From: DATFDN01 sp963767645
GTDB taxonomy: Bacteria > Pseudomonadota > Alphaproteobacteria > Acetobacterales > Acetobacteraceae
DNA: 64,000 nt
NCBI GenBank assembly: GCA_963767645.1
Contig: CAVYEW010000010.1
Span: 682,001 to 746,000 of the forward strand
Direction of reading: 5' to 3'
Position numbers and translations under genes: made by a program
Notes under the pieces: model-generated
What the model saw: the letters and a program-made list of their open reading frames with translations, nothing else
Databases searched by the model: none
Told to the model about the DNA's origin: nothing
Part shown: positions 50,254 to 61,126 of the stretch, piece after piece
Position numbering within the stretch: the first letter of the stretch is position 1
Layout: every line of letters starts with the position of its first letter

Positions 50254-52290
50254 TCAGCCGAGCCGCTTGCGCACCGCGGCGACGGCGGCCTCGGCGGTGA
50301 TGCCGAAGTTCTTATACACGTCCTGCCACGCGCCGGAGGCGCCGAACGTGGTCATGCCGATGAACACGCCGTCCGGCCCCAGCCAGCGCTCCCAGCCGAA
50401 GGGCGAGGCGGCCTCCATGCCGATCCGCGGCGCCCCGCCCAGCACCGCCTCGCGATAGGCCGCGTCCTGCAGCTCGAACAGCTCCCAGCAGGGCATGGAG
50501 ACGATGGCGACCGCGATCCCCTCGCGGCGGAGCTGCTCGCGCGCCTCGGCGATGATCGAGACCTCGGTGCCGGTGGCGATCAACGTCGCCTGGCGCGGTC
50601 CCTCCGCCTCCACCAGCACATAGCCGCCGCGCGCGCAGAGGTTTTCGCTGGCGTCCCGGCGCAGCGCTGGCACCGCTTGACGGCTCAGCACCAGCGCGCT
50701 CGGCCCCTCGGTGCGGCGGATCGCCAGCTCCCAGCACTCCGCCGTCTCCAGCGTATCGGCGGGGCGGAAGACGTAAAGGTTCGGCATGGCGCGCAGGCTC
50801 GCCAGCTGCTCGACAGGCTGGTGCGTCGGCCCGTCCTCGCCGAGGCCGATCGAATCGTGAGTGAGCACATGGATCACCCGCTGGCGCATCAGCGCGCCGA
50901 GCCGGATCGCCGGGCGCATGTAGTCGCTGAAGATGAAGAACGTGCCGGTATACGGGATGATCCCGCCATGCACCGCCATGCCGTTGGCGGCGGCGGCCAT
51001 GGCGTGCTCGCGGATACCGTAATGGATGTAGCGCCCGCCATAGCCGCCTGGCGTCACCTCGCCCATCGATTTGACGAAGGTGAGAGTCGAGGGGGTCAGG
51101 TCGGCAGCGCCGCCGACCAGCTCCGGCGTCGCCGGCACCAGCGCCTCCAGCGCCCGCTGGCTGGCGGCGCGGGTGGCGAGCTTGGGCTTCTCCTCGGCGA
51201 TCTGCTGCTTGAGCGCGACCACCGCCTCCAGCCAGGCATCCGGCAGCTTGCCCGACATGGCGCGCTCGAACTCGGCGCGCATCCCGTGGCGCGCGAGGCG
51301 CTTCAGCCAAGCGCGTCGCGCCGAGGCGCCGCGATGGCCGATGGCGCGCCAGCGCTCCAGGGTCTCGTCGGGAACGGTGAAGGGCGGGGCGGTCCAGCCC
51401 AGCAACTGCTTGGCGCCGGCGGCCTCCTTGGCGCCCAGGGCGGAGCCGTGGACCGCCGCAGTTCCGGCCTTGGTCGGTGCGCCAAGGCCGATGATAGTGC
51501 GACAGCAGATCAGGGTGGGCTTCTTCGAGCGCACCGCGAAAGAAAGCGCCGCGGTGATCTGTGCCGGATCGTGGCCGTCCACCGCCTTGGTCGCCCAGCC
51601 CTCGGCGGCAAACCGCTTCAGCGTGTCCTCGGTGCGCGCAAGCGCCGTGTTGCCGTCGATCGAGACGTGGTTGTCGTCGTAGAGGAAGGTCAGCTTCTCA
51701 AGCCGCAGATGCCCGGCCAGCCCGATCGCCTCGTGGCTGATCCCTTCCATCAGGTCGCCGTCCGAGCAGATCACCCAGGTGCGGTGATCGACCAGCGACT
51801 TGCCGAAGCGCGCGGCCAGCATCCGCTCGGCGAGCGCCATCCCGACGGCGGTGGCCACACCCTGGCCGAGCGGGCCGGTGGTGGTCTCGATGCCGGGCAG
51901 TTCGCCGTACTCGGGATGACCGGCGGCGTGCGAATGCAGGACGCGGAACTGCTCGATCGCCTCGATCCCCATGCCCGGCTCGCCGACCAGGTAGAGCAGC
52001 GCGTAGAGCAGCATGGAGCCGTGCCCGGCGGAGAGCACGAAGCGGTCGCGGTCCGGCCAGAGCGGATCGGCAGCGTCGAACTTCAGGAACCGGGTCCACA
52101 GCGCCGTGGCGACGTCGGCCATGCCCATGGGCAGACCCGGATGGCCCGACCCGGCCTTTTCTACCGCGTCGATCGCCAGGGCGCGGATGGCGTCGGCCAT
52201 CCGCCGCGCCGGGGTCATCGGGCGGGCAAGGATTTCCGCTTGGCGGAAAAGGGCGGGGTTGTCCGCCTGCAGCTCGGCATGGTCGGCCAT
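50254..52290 (-). CDS. tkt: transketolase
   Basis: TPP enzyme moving two-carbon units in the pentose-phosphate pathway. TPP region: GDGDLMEG-type SDGDLMEGISHEAIGLAGHLRL; conserved AGSGHPGLPMGMADVATALW, GPLGQGVATAVGMALAE and, near the middle, GIREHAMAAAANGMAVHGG and DSIGLGEDGPTHQPVEQLASLRAMPN. ATG 52290 is chosen because AGGA lies upstream; an in-frame ATG at 52320 is an alternative. First gene of the cluster; the region upstream to 52723 (about 430 bp) shows no other gene. Confidence 0.96.
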   Translation of the reverse strand: MADHAELQADNPALFRQAEILARPMTPARRMADAIRALAIDAVEKAGSGHPGLPMGMADVATALWTRFLKFDAADPLWPDRDRFVLSAGHGSMLLYALLYLVGEPGMGIEAIEQFRVLHSHAAGHPEYGELPGIETTTGPLGQGVATAVGMALAERMLAARFGKSLVDHRTWVICSDGDLMEGISHEAIGLAGHLRLEKLTFLYDDNHVSIDGNTALARTEDTLKRFAAEGWATKAVDGHDPAQITAALSFAVRSKKPTLICCRTIIGLGAPTKAGTAAVHGSALGAKEAAGAKQLLGWTAPPFTVPDETLERWRAIGHRGASARRAWLKRLARHGMRAEFERAMSGKLPDAWLEAVVALKQQIAEEKPKLATRAASQRALEALVPATPELVGGAADLTPSTLTFVKSMGEVTPGGYGGRYIHYGIREHAMAAAANGMAVHGGIIPYTGTFFIFSDYMRPAIRLGALMRQRVIHVLTHDSIGLGEDGPTHQPVEQLASLRAMPNLYVFRPADTLETAECWELAIRRTEGPSALVLSRQAVPALRRDASENLCARGGYVLVEAEGPRQATLIATGTEVSIIAEAREQLRREGIAVAIVSMPCWELFELQDAAYREAVLGGAPRIGMEAASPFGWERWLGPDGVFIGMTTFGASGAWQDVYKNFGITAEAAVAAVRKRLG

Positions 52291-52723
52291 GGCAAATCCT
52301 GACGCGGAGAGGCCGGTCATAGGCGAGGGGCGGGGGAAGGGGCAAGCCCGCGGGCAGGCGTGGTGCTCTCGCAGGAATGCGGCCGGGGAGCCGCCGATGA
52401 TGGAAAAGGCTTAGTCCAGGTGTTTCGCGCAGCTGGTGGAGCCGGATCATCGCTCACGCGGCATGGCAGGCGCGGGCGGTGGTCCGATCCTCCTTCCGCG
52501 GGAGGCCCAAGATGGCCCCGCAAGGTATGAGCAGGCGCTTCGCGGTATTACGGATTTTCCTGAGCTTCTCATTATCTGCCTGGCTGTGGTGGTATGAGAG
52601 GCGGCCGGCCGAGGGACAGATTCAAGCCGCTGCGTCCATTACTGCATTCCCGGCCAAGCGTCGGTGGCCAAGAGATCGACTTCTGTTTACACCGCCAAAG
52701 GCGGAACAACGCGGGAGGAGACC

Positions 52724-53260
52724 ATGGTGGCAACCGAGGCCCACGCGAAAGCGATGCTGCACCAGCGTGCCGTTCACGAGCTGAAGGAGTTCGCGATCCT
52801 TGCCGTCTACCTCTACGTCACCATTGGTGCGGTGATCCTCATGAAGACCGCGGTGCTGCACACCCAGGGCATCGACTTTGCCCCATGGGGCATTGCCGTC
52901 GTGAAGGCCATGGTGCTGGCCAAATTTATGCTGCTCGGCTACGCAATGAAGATCGGCAGGCGCACCATAAACAAACCACTGATCTGGCCGACGCTGCATA
53001 TGGCATTCGGCTTCTTGGTGCTGCTGATAATCTTGACCATCATCGAGGAGGCCGTCGTTGGCTTGTTCCACCACCAGTCGATTGCTTCTTCGCTCGGCCC
53101 GCTCGTTGGACCCCGCCTGGAGGAAACGGCCACCGGCTTCCTCATCATGCTACTGGTGCTCATCCCGTTTTTCGCTTTTCGTGTCCTCAACGAGGCGCTC
53201 GGCGACGGCAGGCTGGCGCGGATGTTCTTCGTCAAACGGGAGGCGATGGAGCGTAGGTAA
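52724..53260 (+). CDS. hypothetical membrane protein with four predicted helices
   Basis: A 178-residue protein, not recognised. Four hydrophobic stretches: FAILAVYLYVTIGAVILM, GIAVVKAMVLAKFMLLGYAM, MAFGFLVLLIILTIIEEAVVGLF and ATGFLIMLLVLIPFFAFRVL. The N-terminal part is soluble, the C-terminus basic. Start 52724 is chosen because GGGAGGAGACC precedes it; the frame runs 60 bp further 5'. It stands alone on the plus strand between tkt and gnd; a transport or lipid-related role cannot be claimed. Confidence 0.65.
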   Translation: MVATEAHAKAMLHQRAVHELKEFAILAVYLYVTIGAVILMKTAVLHTQGIDFAPWGIAVVKAMVLAKFMLLGYAMKIGRRTINKPLIWPTLHMAFGFLVLLIILTIIEEAVVGLFHHQSIASSLGPLVGPRLEETATGFLIMLLVLIPFFAFRVLNEALGDGRLARMFFVKREAMERR

Positions 53261-53486
53261 GAGAAACCGGCACCCGTTCCCCGTTCGTGCGCAACGCCCA
53301 TGCCATCCCTCCCTCTTTTGGCGCATGATGCGGGATTGACCGGCCGGCGCACTCCGCTCCGGCTCCGGAACCAGACAGGTTGACGAGGCGGCGGGTCTGA
53401 TCCCCATACTCGCCACGGCGAGCGGGAGCGCGCAGGTCCCGCCGTTCGTGCCCAGGCTGGCAGCCGAATAGGGAGCGGACATACAC

Positions 53487-54479
<993 letters not shown>

Positions 54480-54488
54480 GCGCCGGCA

Positions 54489-55001
54489 ATGTGCGTCATC
54501 GTGATGATGGGCGTTTCCGGCAGCGGCAAAACCACGATCGCGCGCGGCGTCGCCGCCCGGCTCGGCTGGGACGTGCTGGAGGGCGACGCCTATCATCCGC
54601 CGAGCAACGTCGAGAAGATGAGCCACGGCATTCCGCTCGACGACGCCGACCGGCTGCCCTGGCTGCGGGCGATCGCGCAGGCGATCGACGCCGAGCTTGC
54701 GGCCGGCCGCTCCTCCGTCGTCGCCTGCTCGGCGCTCAAGCGCAGCTACCGCGACATCCTGATCGGGTCCCGCAAGGGTGTCGCGCTGGTCTACCTCCAG
54801 GGCTCGCACGCGCTGCTGGCCGAGAGGATGCGCAGTCGCACCGGCCACTTCATGCCGCCCAGCCTGCTCGACAGCCAGTTCGCGACCTTGGAGGAGCCGA
54901 CGCCGGACGAAGCCCCGATCACTGTTTCCGTCGCCCCGCCGCCGGAGCGGATCGTGGATGCGACGATCGCCGCATTGAAGGAGCGCAAGCTGATCCCATG
55001 A
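54489..55001 (+). CDS. gntK: gluconokinase
   Basis: Phosphorylates gluconate to 6-phosphogluconate, the substrate of the gene just upstream. Walker A GVSGSGKT at residues 8-15, then GDAYHPPSNVEKMSHGIPLDDADRLPWL, which is specific to GntK, and SALKRSYRD and FMPPSLLDSQFATLE. 170 residues, normal. Its stop overlaps the SDR start by four bases. Confidence 0.95.
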   Translation: MCVIVMMGVSGSGKTTIARGVAARLGWDVLEGDAYHPPSNVEKMSHGIPLDDADRLPWLRAIAQAIDAELAAGRSSVVACSALKRSYRDILIGSRKGVALVYLQGSHALLAERMRSRTGHFMPPSLLDSQFATLEEPTPDEAPITVSVAPPPERIVDATIAALKERKLIP

Positions 55002-55762
55002 GCAACTTTGCCCAGTACCCGAGCCTGCGCGACCGCGTCGTGTTCATCACCGGCGGCGCCAGCGGCATCGGCGCGGCCGAGGTGGAGCACTTCGCCGCCC
55101 AGGGCGCCCGCGTCGCCTTCGTCGATGTCGCCGCCGAGCTTGCACAGGCGCTCGCGGCGCGACTGAAGGCGGACGGGCACCCGGAACCCTTCTTCCAGGC
55201 CTGCGACATCACCGACATTGCCGCGCTGCAAGCTGCCATCGCTGCCGCCGCGGCGCAACTCGGGCCGATCACCGTGCTGGTCAACAACGCCGCCAACGAT
55301 CAGCGCCATAGCTGGCAGGACGTGACGCCCGAATACTGGGACGAGCGGATGGCGGTGAACCTCAAGCATCAGTTCTTCGCCATCCAGGCGGTCGCGCCGA
55401 TGATGCGCGAAGCGGGCGGCGGATCGATCGTGAATTTCGGCTCGATTTCCTGGCATCTCGGTCAGGGCGGGATGCCCGCCTACACCACCGCCAAGGCCGC
55501 CATTGAGGGGCTGACGCGCGGCATGGCGCGCGACCTCGGCCCCGACAACATCCGCGTCAACTGCGTCATTCCCGGCTGGGTGATGACGGAACGCCAGATC
55601 ACGCTCTGGCTGACGCCCGAAGCGGAGGCCGAGCTGATGAAGGCGCAGTTCCTGAAACGCAAGGTCGCGCCCGAGGACCTCGCCCGCCTGGTGCTCTGGC
55701 TCGCTGCCGATGATAGCCGCACGTGCTCGGGCCATCTCTGGTTCGCGGACGGAGGGCGGTGA
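54998..55762 (+). CDS. SDR-family oxidoreductase, sugar-dehydrogenase-like
   Basis: A 254-residue NAD(P)-dependent short-chain dehydrogenase. The nucleotide loop TGGASGIG is at residues 18-25. The catalytic Ser149, Tyr162 and Lys166 lie in FGSISWHLGQGGMPAYTTAKAA. AAND replaces the more usual NNAG (NNAANDQRH). The start YPSLRDRVVFITGG resembles D-galactose/L-arabinose 1-dehydrogenases, and the link to gluconokinase and gnd suits oxidation of a sugar to its acid, but the substrate is inferred. Coupled to gntK through ATGA. Confidence 0.88.
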   Translation: MSNFAQYPSLRDRVVFITGGASGIGAAEVEHFAAQGARVAFVDVAAELAQALAARLKADGHPEPFFQACDITDIAALQAAIAAAAAQLGPITVLVNNAANDQRHSWQDVTPEYWDERMAVNLKHQFFAIQAVAPMMREAGGGSIVNFGSISWHLGQGGMPAYTTAKAAIEGLTRGMARDLGPDNIRVNCVIPGWVMTERQITLWLTPEAEAELMKAQFLKRKVAPEDLARLVLWLAADDSRTCSGHLWFADGGR

Positions 55763-55802
55763 TGGATGCACAGTACGCCGTGGCTGGCAGGGGGAGCGCG
55801 AC

Positions 55803-57209
55803 ATGACTGAATTCCGCAAGGAAACCGATAGCCTCGGCGAGGTCGAGGTCCCCGCGGACAAGCTCTGGGGCGCGCAGACCCAGCGCTCGCTCGAGCATTT
55901 CAGCATCGGCAAGGACCTGATCCCGCGCGAGATGATCACCGCCTACGCTATCCTCAAGAAAGCCGCGGCCAACGCCAACCACGCCGGCAAGCGGCTGGAC
56001 GACAAGACGCACGCGCTGATCGTGCAGGTCGCCGACGAGATCCTGGACGGGAAGCATCACGACATGTTCCCGCTGCATGTCTGGATGACCGGCAGCGGCA
56101 CGCAGTTCAACATGAACGTGAACGAGGTCATGTCCAACCGCGCGAGCCAGCTCGCCGGAACGCCGCTCGGCAGTAAGAAGCCGGTGCATCCCAACGACCA
56201 CGTCAACATGTCGCAGTCCTCGAACGATACCTTTCCCTCCGCCATGTATATCGCGGCGGCGCTCGGCGTGACGCAACGCCTGGTCCCGGCTGTCCGCGCG
56301 TTGCACGACGCGATCGCGGCGAAGGCGGAGGCGTGGAAAGACATCGTCAAGATCGGCCGCACCCACATGCAGGATGCCACGCCGATCACGCTCGGTCAGG
56401 AATGGTCGGGCTATGCGGGCATGCTGGCGGACGATCTGGAGCGCCTGGACGACGCCCTGAAGGGCGTCTATCGCTTGGCGCTCGGCGGCACCGCCGTCGG
56501 CACCGGCATCAACGCCGCTCCCGGCTTCGCCGAGGCCGCGACGGCCGAGATCGCCCGGCTCACCGGCCGGCCGTTCGTCAGCGCGCCGAACAAGTTCACC
56601 GTGCAGGGCTCGCACGACGCGCTGGTGCAACTGTCCGGCACGCTGCGAACGTTGGCGGTCTCGCTCTACAAGATCGCCAACGACATCCGGTTGCTGTCCT
56701 GCGGTCCGCGCGCCGGGCTGGCGGAGCTGATGCTTCCCGAGAACGAGCCCGGCTCCTCGATCATGCCGGGCAAGGTCAACCCGACGCAGGCCGAGGCGCT
56801 GACCATGATCGCCGTCCAGGTCATGGGCAACGACGTGGCGGCGGGTTTCGGGGGCGCCGGCGGCCTGCTGGAGATGAACGTCTACAAGCCGCTGATGATC
56901 TTCAACATCATGCACTCGATCACGATCATGGCCGATGGATGCACGAACTTCCGCAAGTACCTGGTCGAGGGCACGAAACCGAACCTGAAGCGGATCAAGG
57001 AATACGTGGACCGCTCGCTGATGCTTGTCACCGCGCTCGCGCCCGTCATCGGCTATGACAAGGCATCGAAGATCGCGCATCACGCGACGGAGCACGATCT
57101 CACGCTCAAGGCGGCCGCCCTCGATCTCGGGTTTGTCACGGCGGAGGAGTTCGATCGGGTCGTCGATCCGATCAAGATGGTCGCACCGTACGTGGCCGCT
57201 CAGACGTAG
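55803..57209 (+). CDS. fumC: class II fumarate hydratase
   Basis: TCA enzyme, fumarate to malate, iron-independent. The signature GSSIMPGKVNPTQAEAL is intact, and TGSGTQFNMNVNEVMSNRAS, HVNMSQSSNDTFPSAMYIA and the catalytic-region EWSGYAGML are in place. Start ATG 55803 is chosen because MTEFRKETDSLGEVEVP is the family start and GGCAGGGGGAG precedes it; the frame is open 93 bp further 5'. Follows the SDR gene by 40 bp. 468 residues. Confidence 0.96.
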   Translation: MTEFRKETDSLGEVEVPADKLWGAQTQRSLEHFSIGKDLIPREMITAYAILKKAAANANHAGKRLDDKTHALIVQVADEILDGKHHDMFPLHVWMTGSGTQFNMNVNEVMSNRASQLAGTPLGSKKPVHPNDHVNMSQSSNDTFPSAMYIAAALGVTQRLVPAVRALHDAIAAKAEAWKDIVKIGRTHMQDATPITLGQEWSGYAGMLADDLERLDDALKGVYRLALGGTAVGTGINAAPGFAEAATAEIARLTGRPFVSAPNKFTVQGSHDALVQLSGTLRTLAVSLYKIANDIRLLSCGPRAGLAELMLPENEPGSSIMPGKVNPTQAEALTMIAVQVMGNDVAAGFGGAGGLLEMNVYKPLMIFNIMHSITIMADGCTNFRKYLVEGTKPNLKRIKEYVDRSLMLVTALAPVIGYDKASKIAHHATEHDLTLKAAALDLGFVTAEEFDRVVDPIKMVAPYVAAQT

Positions 57210-57275
57210 CAGCCTCGTGCTCCACCCGGCATCCCTCGCGCACGGGGAGGATGCCGAAGGCCGCGTCAGCCGGTC

Positions 57276-57539
57276 TCAGTTGAAGCCGCGCCGTTCCGCC
57301 ACCATCGCCAGCCGGTACGCCGCCGTGCCGAGCCGACGCAGGATCACCGCCACCTCGGGATGGCGTGGCAGTTCGCCGCCATGCGGGACGCGCGACCAGG
57401 CCGACCACTCCTCATCGGAGAGCAGGAGTACGCGGCGCCGGTCGTCGTCGGTCAATGCGATCCGGTCGCCGATGCCATCGAACATGCGGAATTGCTCGCG
57501 GGCGATGTCGTCGAGGCCCGGCTGTGTCGTCTGTGCCAT
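57276..57539 (-). CDS. hypothetical protein, 87 residues, antitoxin-like C-terminal pattern
   Basis: Not firmly recognised. It reads ...DDDRRRVLLLSDEEWSAWSRVPHGGELPRHPEVAVILRRLGTAAYRLAMVAERRGFN. The order LLxLSDEEWSAW, a short linker and LRRLGTAAYRL recalls the DUF2384/MbcA-ParS-Xre toxin-binding module, but this rests on pattern memory. No RES-type toxin follows, so if it is an antitoxin it is an orphan. It lies convergent with fumC, 66 bp after its stop. Confidence 0.5.
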   Translation of the reverse strand: MAQTTQPGLDDIAREQFRMFDGIGDRIALTDDDRRRVLLLSDEEWSAWSRVPHGGELPRHPEVAVILRRLGTAAYRLAMVAERRGFN

Positions 57540-57727
57540 CTCGCGCTCCGTCCTTCTGTCGATGCGTGAGGATCGATACGCCGGAAGGCGGCGATTGGAT
57601 CGACCGATGGCGTTTTCCGGGCATCGCGCCCGAAATTCGCCATCAAGGAGGATGCTTGCCGGAGCAGAAGCGGATGGGTGTGACCTAGGTCACACCGGAT
57701 GGCCCGAAGCCCATGATTTTCGCGGGA

Positions 57728-58801
57728 TCAGTTATTCGTACCACGCACCGCCTCGCAGACCGCGCGCGTCACCTCCTGGGTGGTCGCGGTGCCGCCCAGG
57801 TCCGGGGTGGTGATTCCGGCGGCGCAGACCTGCTCGACGGCGCGCATCAGCAGCTCCGCCGCCGGCTTCTCGCCCAGATGCTCCAGCATCATCGCGCCGG
57901 TCCAGAAGCTCGCCACCGGGTTGGCGATACCCTTGCCGACGATGTCGAAGGCCGAGCCGTGGATCGGCTCGAACATCGAGGGGCTGCGCCGCTCCGGGTT
58001 GACGTTGGCGGTGGGCGCGATGCCGAGCGAGCCGGCCAGCGCCGCGGCGAGATCGGACAGGATATCGGCATGCAGGTTCGTCGCCACTACCGTATCGATC
58101 GTCTTCGGCCGGCGGACCATGCGCATGGTCATCGCGTCGACCAGCTCCTTGTCCCACGTGACCTCTGGGTAGTCGCGCGCCACCAGCGCGGCGATCTCGT
58201 CCCAGAACACCATGCCGTGCCGCTGCGCATTGGACTTGGTCACGACCGTCAGATGCCGGCGCGGGCGCTCGCGGGCGATGCCGAAGGCGTAGCGCATGAT
58301 CCGCTCCACGCCGGTTCGCGTGAAGATGGCGGTCTCGGTCGCGACCTCCTCCGGCAGGCCGCGATGGGCGCGTCCGCCATGGCCGGCGTACTCGCCCTCG
58401 CTGTTCTCGCGCACGATCACCCAGTCGAGGTCGGCGGGTCCGATGTCGCGCAGCGGCGAGGTGATGCCCGGCAGGATGCGCGTCGGACGGACATTCGCGT
58501 ACTGGTCGAAGCCCTGGCAGATCTGCAGCCGCAGGCCCCAGAGCGTGACGTGATCGGGGATGTCGGGATCGCCGACGGCGCCGAAATAGATCGCATCCGC
58601 CGTGCGCAGCCAGGCGAGGCCGTCGGGCGGCATCAGCACGCCGTGCTTGCGGTACCAGTCTGAGCCCCAGGCGTAGTGATCGACGGCAAGGCGGAACCCG
58701 CCATCGCGCGCGGCGACCGCATCCAGCACCTCGAGCCCGGCGCTGATGACCTCAGGGCCGATGCCGTCGGCGGGGATGGCGGCGATACGGTGTTCGCGCA
58801 T
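57728..58801 (-). CDS. tartrate dehydrogenase / beta-decarboxylating dehydrogenase (IDH/IMDH family)
   Basis: A 357-residue NAD-dependent dehydrogenase of the isopropylmalate/isocitrate/tartrate family. IPADGIGPEVISAGLEVLDAVA, VGDPDIPDHVTLWGLRLQICQGFDQYANVRP, VRENSEGEYAGHGGR and LDLAAALAGSLGIAPTANVNP are in order; the last two carry the substrate- and NAD-site residues. The GxxEGEYAGHGG text fits the tartrate/D-malate branch rather than leuB. Start 58801 follows AGA-rich DNA; upstream codons in frame are arginine-rich and not part of the protein. It follows the SelD fusion gene by 67 bp on the same strand. Confidence 0.85.
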   Translation of the reverse strand: MREHRIAAIPADGIGPEVISAGLEVLDAVAARDGGFRLAVDHYAWGSDWYRKHGVLMPPDGLAWLRTADAIYFGAVGDPDIPDHVTLWGLRLQICQGFDQYANVRPTRILPGITSPLRDIGPADLDWVIVRENSEGEYAGHGGRAHRGLPEEVATETAIFTRTGVERIMRYAFGIARERPRRHLTVVTKSNAQRHGMVFWDEIAALVARDYPEVTWDKELVDAMTMRMVRRPKTIDTVVATNLHADILSDLAAALAGSLGIAPTANVNPERRSPSMFEPIHGSAFDIVGKGIANPVASFWTGAMMLEHLGEKPAAELLMRAVEQVCAAGITTPDLGGTATTQEVTRAVCEAVRGTNN

Positions 58802-58868
58802 GTGTTCTGCCTTTACGGATGGCTTGCATTGCTGTCGGCAACACCTAGCATCTCCGGCGCCGCCTCGC

Positions 58869-61007
58869 CTAAAGCTGGAGCAGCAGCTTCGGCGCCTCCT
58901 CCAGAGCCGGCTCGACGGCGCCGACGATCGCCGCCTCCAGCCCAGCGGTTCGCAGCGCCGCCACGCACGCACCCGCGCGTGTGGCGGGCACGCCGGCGAG
59001 CAGGCCGCCGGAGGTCTGCGGATCGTTCAGGAGATCGATCAGCGGCCCGCGCTCGGAGAATTCGAGCAGCCGGCGATTGTCGGGCGCGAGCGTGCTCTCC
59101 ACCCCGGCCTGAGCCAGTTCCAGCGCGCCGGGCAGCAGCGGCACCGCGGACGGATAGAGCCGGGCGGATATCGCGGAGCCGCGCAGCATCTCCGCGAGGT
59201 GCCCGGCGAAGCCGAAGCCGGTGACGTCGGTGCAGGCGAGCACGCCGTGCGCGCGCAGGATGCGGGCCGCCTCGGCGTTGGTGCGGCACATGGATGCGAC
59301 CGCGGCCTGCAGCCATCGCGCCTTGGTCAGGCCGCGCATCTGTCCGGCCAGGATCACCCCAGTGCCGAGCGGCTTGGTCAGGATCAGCGCGTCGCCCGCC
59401 CGCAGCCCCGATTTTCGCCAGGCGCGGCGCGGCTCCACAAGGCCCAAGACGGCAAAGCCCAATGTCGCGTCCGCGCCCTCCCCGGAATGCCCGCCGACCA
59501 GCGCGCAGCCGTCCGCCTCCAGCACCAGTGCGGCACCCTGCATCATGGCGGCGAGGTCGGCGCCCATTCGTCCGCCCGGCGCATAGGGGACGGTGGCGAT
59601 GGCGAGCGCCGTCCACGGCCGCGCCCCCATCGCATGGATGTCCGACAAGGCGTGCGCCGCCGCGATCTGGCCGAACAGGAAGGGATCGCCCAGGAAATCG
59701 CGGAAATGGTCCACGCTCTGCACCACCGCCCGACCGGGCGGCGGCTGCACGATGGCCGCGTCGTCGGCTGCGGCGAGGCCGAGCAGGATGTCGGAGCGCG
59801 GCGCCGCCGGCAGCCCGGTGAGTACGCCCGCCAGCGCCTCGGCGCCGACCTTGCCGCCGCACCCGGCGCAACGCATGGCGGCTTTCTGCTCGGCCGTGGG
59901 AGGGGCCATGCGCATGGCGTACATCCGCATCCAGCGCCGGTCGATCCAGTCCTTCCAGCGCCACATCAGCCGCCCCGACGCGGTGATGCCGTTCCGCCAG
60001 CCGACGGCCCGCCCACCGCCGAGTCCCAGGATCACCAGCGCCTGCGCCTGCGGCCGCCATTGCCGTGTCGCGCGGCTTTGCGCGGCGCGGCGCAGATTGG
60101 CAGCCAGCGGAACGCCGGCGCGCACCGCCCAGACCCCGGCCTTCGGCCGCGGCGCCCCGATCAGGCTCGCGCAGTCGCCGGCGGCGAACACGCACGGATG
60201 GCTGATGCTGCGCAGATCGCCTCCGACGCGCACGCAGCCGGAATCGTCGCAGGCCAGCCCGGATGCGGCCAGGAAGCCCGGCCCGACAACGCCCGTTGCC
60301 CAGAGCGCGGCGGCGGCGTCGAGGACGCTGCCATCCGACAGGACGAGCCGGCCGTCGATCAGGCCTTCGGCGCGCACCCCGCACACCAGCTCCACCTCGG
60401 CTTCTGCCAGCGCCTTCTGCACGATTGCGCGGGCGCGGCGAGGGGCCTCCATTAGCGGCTCCGCATCGGCCGCGATCAGCGCGATCCGCACGTGTCCGCC
60501 GAAGCGCCGCGCCAGCGCCAGCGCCAGCTCGGTCCCGGCGGCGCCGCCGCCGACGACGGCGATGCGCGCACTGGGCGGAAGCTCGGCTTCCAGCGCGGCG
60601 AGCCGGTCGAGGAAGCGCCCGATCGGCTTGACGGGAATGCCCGCCTCCTTGGGCATCAGCGGCAGCCCGCCGACATCGAGCGAGAGCAGGTCGAAGGGGA
60701 TGGGCGGGCGTCCAGCGACGGACACGGTGCGGGCGGTCGGATCGATGCCGTCGGCTTCGGCGAGGATCAGCCGCGCCGCCGCCGCGACCGCCAACGGCGC
60801 GAGGTCGATATGCGCCGCGTCGAACCCATAGTCGCCGCGCAGCAGCCCCGGCAGCATTCCGGAATAGGGCGTGTGCGGCTCCCGCGCGATCAGGGTCAGC
60901 CGGACCCCGCGCTCCGGATGCCTTGCGAAGCGACGCAACACCTCCACATGCGCGTGCCCGGCGCCGAGGAGGACGATGTCGGTGGTGATGGGGCCTGCTT
61001 GCAGCAT
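58869..61007 (-). CDS. FAD/NAD(P)H dehydrogenase fused to selenide, water dikinase
   Basis: Two-domain protein of about 712 residues. The N-terminal half is a pyridine-nucleotide-disulfide-type oxidoreductase: DIVLLGAGHAHVEVLRRFA (FAD), AVVGGGAAGTELALALARRFGG (NAD) and CVFAAGDCASL. The C-terminal half is SelD-like: MRCAGCGGKVGAEALAGVL, DDAAIVQPPPGRAVVQSVDHFRDFLGDPFLFGQIAAAHALSDIHAMGARPWTALA and DALILTKPLGTGVILAG. SelD makes selenophosphate for selenocysteine or selenouridine. Fusions of this type are known in bacteria; no selA, selB or ybbB homologue is in the window. Start 61007 is used; an earlier in-frame ATG exists. Confidence 0.88.
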   Translation of the reverse strand: MLQAGPITTDIVLLGAGHAHVEVLRRFARHPERGVRLTLIAREPHTPYSGMLPGLLRGDYGFDAAHIDLAPLAVAAAARLILAEADGIDPTARTVSVAGRPPIPFDLLSLDVGGLPLMPKEAGIPVKPIGRFLDRLAALEAELPPSARIAVVGGGAAGTELALALARRFGGHVRIALIAADAEPLMEAPRRARAIVQKALAEAEVELVCGVRAEGLIDGRLVLSDGSVLDAAAALWATGVVGPGFLAASGLACDDSGCVRVGGDLRSISHPCVFAAGDCASLIGAPRPKAGVWAVRAGVPLAANLRRAAQSRATRQWRPQAQALVILGLGGGRAVGWRNGITASGRLMWRWKDWIDRRWMRMYAMRMAPPTAEQKAAMRCAGCGGKVGAEALAGVLTGLPAAPRSDILLGLAAADDAAIVQPPPGRAVVQSVDHFRDFLGDPFLFGQIAAAHALSDIHAMGARPWTALAIATVPYAPGGRMGADLAAMMQGAALVLEADGCALVGGHSGEGADATLGFAVLGLVEPRRAWRKSGLRAGDALILTKPLGTGVILAGQMRGLTKARWLQAAVASMCRTNAEAARILRAHGVLACTDVTGFGFAGHLAEMLRGSAISARLYPSAVPLLPGALELAQAGVESTLAPDNRRLLEFSERGPLIDLLNDPQTSGGLLAGVPATRAGACVAALRTAGLEAAIVGAVEPALEEAPKLLLQL

Positions 61008-61126
61008 TGCTTTGCCGCCCCTCATAGCAGGGTGCCGCGTGGCGGTCGAAATCGGCTGCCGGCCAGATGGTTGCAGTCGGGGAATACTCAATTATAGTCT
61101 AACTAGATTGGTCAGATAAGCTCTCG

